Part shown: positions 1 to 4,964 of the stretch, piece by piece
Position numbering within the stretch: the stretch's first letter is position 1
How the letters are laid out: the number at the start of each line of letters is the position of its first letter
NCBI GenBank assembly: GCA_944386335.1
Contig: CALXAQ010000095.1
Coordinates: 1-5,310 of the forward strand
Source of the DNA: an uncultured Clostridia bacterium
GTDB taxonomy: Bacteria > Bacillota > Clostridia > TANB77 > CAG-508
Length of the DNA stretch: 5,310 nt
Direction of reading: 5' to 3'
Notes under the pieces: model-generated
Database searches by the model: none
Told to the model about the DNA's origin: nothing
The model's input: the letters and a program-made list of their open reading frames with translations, nothing else
Position numbers and translations under genes: made by a program

Positions 1-429
1 GATGGAGAACCTAGTGGAACTGCAGGTTCTCCGATGCTTCATGTCTTGCAAAGAGAAGAATTGTTTAATGTGCTAATTGTAGTTACCAGATATTTTGGTG
101 GCATACTATTGGGAACAGGAGGATTAGTAAGAGCCTATACACAAGCAATGCAAAATGCTATTGCAAAAGCAGAATTTATACAAGAAGAAAATGGATATTG
201 GATAGAGATAACAATTCCCTATAATGAACTAGGAAAATGTCAATTTTATTGCAAAAAACAGCATATAGAAATAATCAATATACAGTATGAAGAGAATATA
301 AAAATAACCTTGCAAGTTACAAAAAAGGAAAAAGAAAAAATAGAAAAAGAGAGGCAAAACTTAGGCTTTTATGTAAAAAATCTTACAATATTCCCTAATA
401 AAATAATACAAAAAAACATTGAAAAATAA
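1..429 (+). CDS. yigZ: YigZ/IMPACT (UPF0029) family protein, 5'-truncated by the window edge
   Basis: The frame is open from base 1, so the start codon lies upstream; 142 residues remain of a protein that is usually about 200-215 long. The visible part begins in the conserved IMPACT-domain motif DGEPSGTAGSP and continues through VVTRYFGGILLGTGGLVRAY, the signature of the bacterial YigZ/YvyE branch. A small C-terminal domain follows, beginning about 20 residues after the GTGG motif (YWIEITIPYNELGKCQFY and onward), with the alternating strand/helix look of DUF1949, a ferredoxin-like fold. The tail is rich in Lys and Glu. Eukaryotic IMPACT proteins are linked to the Gcn2/translation stress response; the bacterial role is poorly defined and none is inferred here. 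No convincing terminator separates it from spo0A, so some read-through is possible, although spo0A has its own promoter. The family assignment is secure. Confidence 0.93.
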   Translation, partial: DGEPSGTAGSPMLHVLQREELFNVLIVVTRYFGGILLGTGGLVRAYTQAMQNAIAKAEFIQEENGYWIEITIPYNELGKCQFYCKKQHIEIINIQYEENIKITLQVTKKEKEKIEKERQNLGFYVKNLTIFPNKIIQKNIEK

Positions 430-469
430 AACAAAATAAGAAAAATTTGAAAAAATTTCCAGAAAACTA

Positions 470-498
470 TTGCAAAAAAATAGAATTGATAATATAAT
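470..498 (+). promoter_or_regulatory. Probable sigma-A promoter of spo0A
   Basis: TTGCAA at 470-475 (five of six matches to TTGACA) is followed after exactly 17 bases by a perfect TATAAT at 493-498. Transcription would start near 505, giving a leader of about 40 bases before the GTG start of spo0A. In Bacillus subtilis spo0A also has a sigma-H promoter; I did not find a clear sigma-H match or an 0A box (TGTCGAA) here. Confidence 0.7.
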
Positions 499-501
499 GC
501 G

Positions 502-520
502 TTTGTAAGCAAATTACAAA
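502..520. promoter_or_regulatory. Inverted repeat over the predicted spo0A start site, operator candidate
   Basis: TTTGTAA (502-508) and TTACAAA (514-520) form a perfect 7-bp inverted repeat with a 5-base spacer. The repeat begins three bases after the -10 box and covers the predicted transcription start, where a bound protein would block the promoter. A run of seven T follows at 523-529, so a weak RNA hairpin acting as an attenuator is the alternative, but much of the left arm would lie before the transcript start. No regulator is identified. Confidence 0.4.
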
Positions 521-543
521 TATTTTTTTAGGGGGAATCAAAT

Positions 544-1362
544 GTGAAAGAAAAAATCAGGGTACTTATAGCAGATGATAATACAGAGTTTGCTATGACA
601 TTAAATGGATATCTAGAAAGAGAAGAAGATATCGAAGTAGTAGGGATGGCAAAAGATGGAAACGAAGCATATAAATTGATATTAGAGCAAAAACCAGATG
701 TAGTTTTATTAGATGTCATTATGCCACATTTAGATGGCTTAGGAGTATTAGAATTGCTGCAAACAGCAGCATTAGACAAAATGCCAATGTGCATTATGTT
801 ATCAGCAGTAGGACAAGACAAAATCACACAAAAAGCAATTAACTTAGGAGCAGAATATTATATAGTAAAACCTTTTGATATTAAATTATTAATTAAAAGG
901 ATGAGAGATTTTAAGTTTTATCAACCAAGTGCGGTGAAAGGAAATTATATTTCTAGAGAAATAAAATCACAATATATTGAAATTTCACCTGAAAACAAAA
1001 ATGACGAAAATAATTTAGAAGCTCTAGTAACAAATGTAATTCATGAAGTAGGAGTGCCAGCCCATATTAAAGGTTATCAATATTTAAGAGAAGCAATCAT
1101 GATGGTTGTTAATGACATCGATGTAATTAATCAAATTACAAAGCAATTATACCCTGATATAGCAAATAAATATCACACTACCCCTTCAAGAGTAGAACGT
1201 GCCATTCGCCATGCAATAGAAGTAGCATGGGGAAGAGGCCAACAAGATGTTGTAGAAAATATATTTGGCTATACAGTTTCTGCAAGCAAAGGAAAGCCAA
1301 CAAACTCAGAATTTATAGCGATGATAGCTGATAAATTAAGGCTTGAATTAAAGAGCGCGTGA
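544..1362 (+). CDS. spo0A: Spo0A, master response regulator of sporulation
   Basis: This 272-residue protein has the usual Spo0A length and two-domain plan. The CheY-like receiver (about 1-125) has the acidic pair D11/D12, the phospho-acceptor D57 in [12 protein letters not shown]87 in LSAVG and K109 in IVKPFD. A variable linker (about 126-155) leads to the C-terminal Spo0A DNA-binding domain (about 158-272), with [19 protein letters not shown] and the recognition-helix region [19 protein letters not shown] near 212-230. Phosphorylated by a kinase or phosphorelay, Spo0A dimerises and binds 0A boxes to start endospore formation and other stationary-phase programmes. The start is GTG at 544, as in B. 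subtilis spo0A; AGGGGG at 530-535 lies 8 bases upstream, and the overlapping ATG at 542 is followed at once by a stop in its own frame. The gene usually upstream, spoIVB, is absent here; a YigZ-family gene takes its place. The identification is very secure. Confidence 0.98.
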   Translation: MKEKIRVLIADDNTEFAMTLNGYLEREEDIEVVGMAKDGNEAYKLILEQKPDVVLLDVIMPHLDGLGVLELLQTAALDKMPMCIMLSAVGQDKITQKAINLGAEYYIVKPFDIKLLIKRMRDFKFYQPSAVKGNYISREIKSQYIEISPENKNDENNLEALVTNVIHEVGVPAHIKGYQYLREAIMMVVNDIDVINQITKQLYPDIANKYHTTPSRVERAIRHAIEVAWGRGQQDVVENIFGYTVSASKGKPTNSEFIAMIADKLRLELKSA

Positions 1363-1502
1363 GATATGCTTGAAAGCATTGCAAGAGTACGAATTAATAG
1401 AATCACACAACCTGTTTACAAGATTATGAACTCTATGAGATAGTCATAGAAAAAGTGAAAAATCAGCAACCAAGGCAATAAATGAAAATTGAATAAAGCA
1501 AT

Positions 1503-1567
1503 AAACTTCCAAGATTTATTGGTTAATATTATAAAAATATTAATTAAGTAAAAATTGGAGGTTTTTT
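1503..1567 (+). terminator. Long hairpin with T-run, possible spo0A terminator
   Basis: AAACTTCCAA (1503-1512) pairs with TTGGAGGTTT (1555-1564) over 10 bp with one U-G wobble. Inside, TTAATATT (1523-1530) pairs with AATATTAA (1536-1543) around the loop ATAAA. Six T residues occupy 1562-1567. It is the first T-run hairpin after spo0A but lies 140 bases beyond the stop, and the outer and inner stems are separated by a mostly unpaired internal loop, so its strength is uncertain. Confidence 0.4.
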
Positions 1568-1672
1568 CGTATTACAGTAATAGAAAAGAAAACGGAAAAA
1601 CAAAAACGATTTTCATTATTAACAATACAAAAATGTTGCAAGATCTTGATAGTAGATAAGAAAGCATAAATT

Positions 1673-1834
1673 TTAACAACTAGTCTTATTTCTTCATATA
1701 ATAAAATAGCAAGAATAGATATTGAAAAAATTGGATAAGAGTAAAATTGCTTCATATAACTAAATTAGAAGTGCAAGACCTTAAGTAAAATTTAAGGTCT
1801 TGCAATAGCTAAAAAAATACAAAAGTACTTTTTT
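1673..1834 (+). ncRNA. Possible small RNA unit (promoter, hairpin, T-run)
   Basis: TTAACA (1673-1678) and a perfect TATAAT (1697-1702) are spaced by 18 bases, giving a start near 1709. The predicted RNA contains the 13-bp hairpin at 1772-1804 and would end at the short fold AAAAAAATAC-aaaa-GTAC-TTTTTT (1811-1834), about 125 nt in all. It converges on the minus-strand amidohydrolase gene and would end 8 bases before that gene's stop. AT-rich DNA gives promoter-like matches easily, so this is only a candidate. Confidence 0.2.
1772..1804 (-). terminator. Perfect 13-bp hairpin, probable terminator of the minus-strand amidohydrolase
   Basis: TGCAAGACCTTAA (1772-1784) and TTAAGGTCTTGCA (1792-1804) are exact reverse complements around a 7-base loop. 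It lies 38 bases after the stop codon of the minus-strand gene. On that strand the stem is followed by a broken T-rich tail (CTTCTAATTTAG), and on the plus strand by no T-run, so minus-strand termination is the better reading. It could also be part of the small RNA suggested at 1673-1834. Confidence 0.5.
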
Positions 1835-1842
1835 GAAAGATT

Positions 1843-2793
1843 TTAGATGTTTAATTCATAAATTTGCATGGCGTTACGAAAAAAAATATCTTCTTTTTCA
1901 GTAGTGGAAATAGCAAGGCTGTTTACAGTGTCTATTTCTTTTTTTGTATTTCCCCATGGACTATCTGTACCAAATAAAATTTTTTTAGAAGATAGATAAG
2001 AAAGAGCAATTTCATAAATTTCTTTAGAACTAGTAACCTTTTTGTTCCATAAACATTCTTCTTTATGAGAAAATAAAAAATTACTAGGACAACAATCTAA
2101 AAAAACATTGGGAGTAGAAGAAATTTTTTTCAAAAACTCTTCCTTTAAGCTAGCAGCATGTGCTATAATAATAGCATTTTCAGGATGATTTTCTGCAAAA
2201 GCAATAGCGTTAGCAGGAGATTCTAATTTCCGTATGCCAGTATGAATTAAAAATGGTAGTTTGGTATGAACATGGATATCACTTACTTTGCGTTGATCTG
2301 TCCATGGATGTAGTTTATACCCGACAAACTCTCCTGTATAATATTGCTCAAAAAAATCAATTTCACGTTGTATGCTAGTATTTGCAAGCGAAAGATAAAG
2401 AATTGGTTTTATAAAAGAACGTATAGGCTTGGTTTGCTCTATAAGGGCAATATTAAAGGAACGGAGAGGATCTACTTGGCTAATGTCCCAAATCAAATTT
2501 CCGCAAGTCTTACAAAAAATACCGTCTTCTCTTACTTGCATGCGATGTTTAGCTCTGTAAGGACAAGAAGAAGGACAATCCTGTAAATTATGATTTGGAT
2601 GACAAGACACCATAGGACAGTTAAATGAGCAATCCTTAGGACATTGCAAAAGTGAAAGCTTAGGGTTAAGACAAACTAAACATATGGTTATAGCATTTGT
2701 TTGCTGATCCCTTAAAAGTTGCCGAAGTTGAAAATGAGGGTAAAAGTAAAAATGATTGTCAGTTGCCATATGAATGTGGGTGTTAATAATCAT
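1843..2793 (-). CDS. Amidohydro_2-type metal-dependent hydrolase with a Cys-rich insertion
   Basis: This 316-residue protein has the ordered metal-site motifs of the amidohydrolase TIM-barrel superfamily: HIH at residues 6-8 (strand 1), GYKLHPW at 158-164, H184 in FLIHTG (strand 5), H212 in IIAHAA (strand 6) and D277 in FGTDSPWG (strand 8), followed by the usual closing helix with NAMQIYEL. The spacing fits the Amidohydro_2 group; the substrate cannot be told. Odd feature: residues 38-97 contain ten Cys (38, 41, 51, 55, 59, 64, 73, 77, 94, 97) in CPxxC, CxxxC and CxxC arrangements plus H65 and H68, which looks like an inserted zinc or iron-sulfur module between the first barrel strand and the rest. 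The start is supported by AAGGAGGT (plus-strand 2801-2808) 7 bases from the ATG. The gene stands alone on this strand and diverges from the acetyltransferase. Confidence 0.82.
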   Translation of the reverse strand: MIINTHIHMATDNHFYFYPHFQLRQLLRDQQTNAITICLVCLNPKLSLLQCPKDCSFNCPMVSCHPNHNLQDCPSSCPYRAKHRMQVREDGIFCKTCGNLIWDISQVDPLRSFNIALIEQTKPIRSFIKPILYLSLANTSIQREIDFFEQYYTGEFVGYKLHPWTDQRKVSDIHVHTKLPFLIHTGIRKLESPANAIAFAENHPENAIIIAHAASLKEEFLKKISSTPNVFLDCCPSNFLFSHKEECLWNKKVTSSKEIYEIALSYLSSKKILFGTDSPWGNTKKEIDTVNSLAISTTEKEDIFFRNAMQIYELNI

Positions 2794-2807
2794 ACAAAAT
2801 ACCTCCT

Positions 2808-2825
2808 TGAAAATAATTATTTTCA
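2808..2825. promoter_or_regulatory. Perfect 18-bp palindrome upstream of the amidohydrolase, operator candidate
   Basis: TGAAAATAATTATTTTCA reads the same on both strands without a spacer. It abuts the ribosome binding site of the minus-strand gene (shared base 2808). Its TGA...TCA ends and A/T core recall Fur/PerR-type metal boxes (15-bp core TGATAATNATTATCA), but the centre is even-spaced and the match incomplete. As RNA it would be a short hairpin next to the Shine-Dalgarno site, so translational control is the alternative. Confidence 0.4.
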
Positions 2826-2849
2826 GCTAAAAATACAGATACTGGGAAA

Positions 2850-2878
2850 ATTTTAACACAATAAAAAAAGAAAGTAAA
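2850..2878 (-). promoter_or_regulatory. Weak sigma-A promoter candidate for the amidohydrolase
   Basis: On the minus strand TTTACT (2878-2873, four of six matches) and TAAAAT (2855-2850, five of six) are spaced by 17 bases. The start would fall near 2843, placing the palindrome at 2808-2825 in the early leader. The region is so AT-rich that chance matches are likely. Confidence 0.25.
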
Positions 2879-2908
2879 CAAAATAGGAATAAATTGGAAA
2901 TAAAAACA

Positions 2909-2914
2909 TATAAT
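2909..2914 (+). promoter_or_regulatory. -10 box candidate for the acetyltransferase gene
   Basis: A perfect TATAAT lies 36 bases before the ATG at 2951. No convincing -35 hexamer sits 16-18 bases upstream (the region reads GGAATAAA), and there is no TGn extension. It is the best promoter element seen for the acetyltransferase and, by read-through, the peptide gene that follows. Confidence 0.25.
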
Positions 2915-2950
2915 AAATAGAAAGAAAACAAAAGAAGGGAAGAAAGCAAT

Positions 2951-3442
2951 ATGATTAGAAAAGCAGAGAATAAAGATTGTAGAGTAATTGCAACAATAGC
3001 AATAGAAGAATGGAGAAATACTTATAAAAATATCATAGATAAAACGTATTTACAAAGTCTAAATATAGAAGAAAAAACAAAAAAATATGAAAAAGAAATA
3101 GAAAAGAATATGGATTATTTAGTTTGCGAGGAGAACGGAAACATTTTAGGCTATATAAAATATGGAGCAATACGTGAAGAAGTTCCACCTTTTGATAGTG
3201 AAATATATGCAATTTATGTAAGAAAAGCGATGCAAAATCAAGAAATAGGTACTAAGTTGTTAGAAGCAGCAAAGGAACATTTGAGAAAACAAGGATATAA
3301 AAGGATGATTACTTGGTGCTTAGAAAAAAATGAAATAGGAAAAAGATTTTATGAGGCAAAAAGAGGAAAAAAAATTACACAGAGAAGTATTCCTATTGGA
3401 AATGTAAACTACATAGAAGTGGCATATGGATATGAATTGTAA
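2951..3442 (+). CDS. GNAT-family N-acetyltransferase
   Basis: The 163-residue length is typical of single-domain GNAT enzymes, which move the acetyl group of acetyl-CoA to an amine. It starts with the usual MIRKAENKD strand. The acetyl-CoA-binding region is at about 84-116: EIYAIYVRKAMQNQEIGTKL, a degenerate Q/RxxGxG/A loop (QNQEIGT, G100), then a helix ending HLRKQGYKRM. Motif B follows as WCLEKNEIGKRFYEAKRGKK (N127, Y134), with the closing strand near 154-160. The acceptor cannot be inferred. AGAAGGGAAG ending at 2942 serves as ribosome binding site for the ATG. The stop lies 17 bases before the small peptide gene, whose Shine-Dalgarno site starts right at this stop, so the two are probably co-transcribed. 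It could be a tailoring or self-protection enzyme of that locus, or an unrelated neighbour. Confidence 0.85.
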   Translation: MIRKAENKDCRVIATIAIEEWRNTYKNIIDKTYLQSLNIEEKTKKYEKEIEKNMDYLVCEENGNILGYIKYGAIREEVPPFDSEIYAIYVRKAMQNQEIGTKLLEAAKEHLRKQGYKRMITWCLEKNEIGKRFYEAKRGKKITQRSIPIGNVNYIEVAYGYEL

Positions 3443-3459
3443 AGGAGGTGCTTAGTACT

Positions 3460-3528
3460 ATGGGCGAAAACTGGCAAATGGATGTACAAGAATTTGAAGA
3501 GGCTGGATGTGCAGTAAATTCAGATTAA
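3460..3528 (+). CDS. 22-residue acidic single-Cys peptide, putative radical-SAM RiPP precursor
   Basis: The peptide starts MGENWQMDVQ and ends EFEEAGCAVNSD. A very strong AGGAGGTG at 3443-3450, 9 bases before the ATG, argues that this tiny frame is really translated. It has six acidic and no basic residues, one Trp (5) and one Cys (17) five residues from the C-terminal Asp. It is followed by an intrinsic terminator, then by a PqqD-like gene and two radical SAM genes, the usual setting of a precursor for peptide-modifying radical SAM enzymes. PqqA is of similar size (about 22-24 residues), but its Glu-x3-Tyr cyclisation pair is absent, and the end is not the CGVY type of mycofactocin MftA. A plausible reading is an acidic leader (1 to about 14) with a core around AGCAVNSD; Cys17 is the likeliest modified residue. 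The class is not recognised and the product unknown. Confidence 0.7.
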   Translation: MGENWQMDVQEFEEAGCAVNSD

Positions 3529-3542
3529 GTAGAGAGCATAAT

Positions 3543-3581
3543 AAAAAAGATTATATGAAAAAAGTCATATAGTCTTTTTTT
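3543..3581 (+). terminator. Intrinsic terminator/attenuator between peptide gene and maturation genes
   Basis: GATTATATGA (3549-3558) pairs with TCATATAGTC (3565-3574) over 10 bp with one G-U wobble, closing a 6-base loop AAAAAG. It is preceded by AAAAAA (3543-3548) and followed by TTTTTTT (3575-3581), which extend the stem. It starts 14 bases after the peptide stop codon. Partial read-through would supply enzymes at a lower level than the peptide, a common design in RiPP operons. Confidence 0.8.
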
Positions 3582-3586
3582 GTGCA

Positions 3587-3592
3587 TATAAT
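3587..3592 (+). promoter_or_regulatory. Possible -10 box ahead of the PqqD-like gene
   Basis: A perfect TATAAT lies just after the terminator and 25 bases before the ATG at 3618. The hexamer 17 bases upstream (GTCATA, inside the terminator stem) matches TTGACA at only three positions. It may give the maturation genes independent transcription; read-through of the terminator is at least as likely. Confidence 0.22.
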
Positions 3593-3617
3593 ATAGTAAG
3601 AAAGAGGAGGACAAACT

Positions 3618-3815
3618 ATGAGTTATTTTTGTAATCCTAGGATGACTTATCTAAAGAAAGAAAATTTTTATGCAATTTATGTACAATACAATTTATATTT
3701 TTTACAAGGGAGAGCAGCACAGCTTTTTACAAAAGTACTAGAACAAGAAAAAAATATACCACAGTCTTATCTTACTTTTTTAGAAGAAAAACATATTTTG
3801 CAAAAAATGGCTTAA
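3618..3815 (+). CDS. Small PqqD-like protein, putative RiPP recognition element
   Basis: Sixty-five residues, shorter than the typical PqqD (about 90). The sequence follows the PqqD pattern: an opening NPRMTYLKKENFYAIYV strand pair, then YNLYFLQGRAAQLFTKVLE (about 25-43), matching the conserved 'y.Ln..aa.i..ll' hairpin and helix, then a winged-helix end IPQSYLTFLEEKHILQK (about 47-63). PqqD-like proteins bind the leader of a precursor peptide and present it to a radical SAM/SPASM enzyme, and the gene here stands between the candidate precursor and such enzymes. GAGGAGG (3604-3610), 7 bases before the ATG, is a strong ribosome binding site. The similarity is in pattern only, and the assignment leans partly on context. 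It lacks the long N-terminal region of larger PqqD proteins. Confidence 0.72.
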   Translation: MSYFCNPRMTYLKKENFYAIYVQYNLYFLQGRAAQLFTKVLEQEKNIPQSYLTFLEEKHILQKMA

Positions 3816-3848
3816 TGATAAGAGAAATACCTGGGGGGAAGGAAAAAA

Positions 3849-4964
3849 ATGGAAAGTGTAGCTAGAAGAATGGAAGAAGTTTTTTCCAAAACGGAATTAC
3901 ACCAGTTAATGTGGAAAAAACCAAATTTTGCACAAATAGAATTAACGAGAAATTGTAACCAATCTTGTATATTTTGTTTTGCAAATTGTATGGCAGGAGT
4001 AAAAGAAAAAGATAATAGTTTAGAAAAATGGAAACAAACAGTAGAAAAATTAGAAAAATTAGGAGTATCTAAAATTCATTATACAGGAGGAGAAAATTTT
4101 TTATATCCTTATTTTACAGAAATTTTGCAATATACAAAAGAAAAAGGGTTCTATGTGCAAGTGAATACCAATGGGACTATTGCTATAGATAAAACTATTC
4201 CTTTTGTGGATGAATATGTATTTTCTGTACATGGATTAGGAAAAGTTCATGATACGATTGTAAAGAAAGAAAATGCTTTTGACTTAGTAGAAAAAAATAT
4301 TCAAAAAGCAGCAGAAGCTAAAAAAATAATACATATCAATATGGTACTGATAAAGAGTAATTTTGAGAATTTTGAAAAAGTATACAAGTATTTTGCAAAT
4401 CGTTATCCTATTAAAAGTTTTTCACCTACTTTTGCAGCAATTTCTAATAATGGTACTCATTTTGAAGAAGAGAGAATTCCTATCAATCGAAAAAATATAG
4501 AAAAATATTTTCAAGGATTGAAAAAAATAGGAAAAGAAAATTTAACATTAAAACATGGATTGTATGCTCTATTTGAATATGAACCTTCTTTAATAGAAAG
4601 AAAGTATCCTATAGAATTACCAATTTGTGCGGCAGGAAAAGACAAATTAATTATTAAGTATGATGGAAGTGTGTATCCTTGTAATTTCTTTTTAAATGAG
4701 GATTACTACTGTGGAAATATTTTTAGGGAAAATGAACAAGAAATTTGGCAAAATGGTAAAGGATTTCAACCATTTCGTAAGATGATTTTAGAAGAAAAAA
4801 TACCAGATAAGTGCAAAGCTTGTCAAAATAAAAGATGTTTTTCAGGCTGTAGAGTATGGACAAAAAGTTATATAGAAGGAGGGAAAAAGATTGATTATGA
4901 AAGAGATATTCGATGTGAAGTTGCACATGCATTTATTGGAAATGGAAATAACAAATCGTTGTAA
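3849..4964 (+). CDS. Radical SAM/SPASM peptide-maturation enzyme
   Basis: 371 residues. The radical SAM motif is C36-x3-C40-x2-C43 (ELTRNCNQSCIFCFANC), with an extra C47. The SAM-binding TGGE follows at 79-82, and VNTNG at 105-109 is the usual third strand. The C-terminal SPASM domain has the full seven-Cys signature: C260, then G273-x4-C278 (YDGSVYPC), C322-x2-C325-x4-C330-x3-C334 and C356, with C288 as an added Cys. It therefore should bind one catalytic and two auxiliary 4Fe-4S clusters, as PqqE, MftC and sactionine/ranthipeptide synthases do, and act in the cytosol on a peptide, forming a thioether or carbon-carbon bond or oxidising the backbone. GGGGGGAAGG (3833-3842), 6 bases before the ATG, is the ribosome binding site. 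It follows the PqqD-like gene by 33 bases and overlaps the next radical SAM gene. The family is secure; the substrate is inferred from context. Confidence 0.92.
   Translation: MESVARRMEEVFSKTELHQLMWKKPNFAQIELTRNCNQSCIFCFANCMAGVKEKDNSLEKWKQTVEKLEKLGVSKIHYTGGENFLYPYFTEILQYTKEKGFYVQVNTNGTIAIDKTIPFVDEYVFSVHGLGKVHDTIVKKENAFDLVEKNIQKAAEAKKIIHINMVLIKSNFENFEKVYKYFANRYPIKSFSPTFAAISNNGTHFEEERIPINRKNIEKYFQGLKKIGKENLTLKHGLYALFEYEPSLIERKYPIELPICAAGKDKLIIKYDGSVYPCNFFLNEDYYCGNIFRENEQEIWQNGKGFQPFRKMILEEKIPDKCKACQNKRCFSGCRVWTKSYIEGGKKIDYERDIRCEVAHAFIGNGNNKSL

Larger units (their letters stand above)
1363..1842. other. 480-base intergenic stretch without a convincing gene
   Basis: No reading frame here has a ribosome binding site, recognisable domain or adequate length. 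Contents in order: a small hairpin ATGCT-tgaa-AGCAT just after spo0A (1366-1379) with no T-run; a coding-like but multiply broken segment (about 1364-1481); a long hairpin ending in T residues (1503-1567); an AT-rich middle; a promoter-like pair TTAACA/TATAAT (1673-1702); a perfect 13-bp hairpin (1772-1804); and a small palindrome with a T6 run (1821-1834). The terminator, hairpin and possible RNA are listed separately. Confidence 0.6.

Noticed and set aside
528..827. 99-codon minus-strand frame
   Set aside because: It lies opposite the spo0A receiver domain, has no family pattern and is a shadow of the real gene.
1366..1443. 25-codon plus-strand frame starting 4 bases after the spo0A stop
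   Set aside because: The ribosome binding site is poor, its ATG lies in a small hairpin, and other frames of the same stretch look more coding-like.
1540..1755. 71-codon minus-strand frame with a hydrophobic, Ile/Phe-rich product
   Set aside because: No ribosome binding site lies before its ATG (upstream reads CTTCTAATTTAGTTAT), composition is what random AT-rich DNA gives, and it runs through the hairpin at 1540-1567.
1379..1804. Recurring TGCAAGA/TCTTGCA 7-mers, including CAAGATCTTG near 1640
   Set aside because: Apart from the true hairpin at 1772-1804 the copies have no regular spacing or orientation and can be chance.
2344..2586. 80-codon plus-strand frame
   Set aside because: It is opposite the amidohydrolase, whose motifs are intact; no Shine-Dalgarno site or family pattern.
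2907..2915. CATATAATA as a sigma-K type -10 element before the acetyltransferase
   Set aside because: The expected AC at the -35 position is missing, and the same bases form a plain TATAAT.
4723..4932. 69-codon minus-strand frame
   Set aside because: It is a shadow of the SPASM region of the radical SAM gene.
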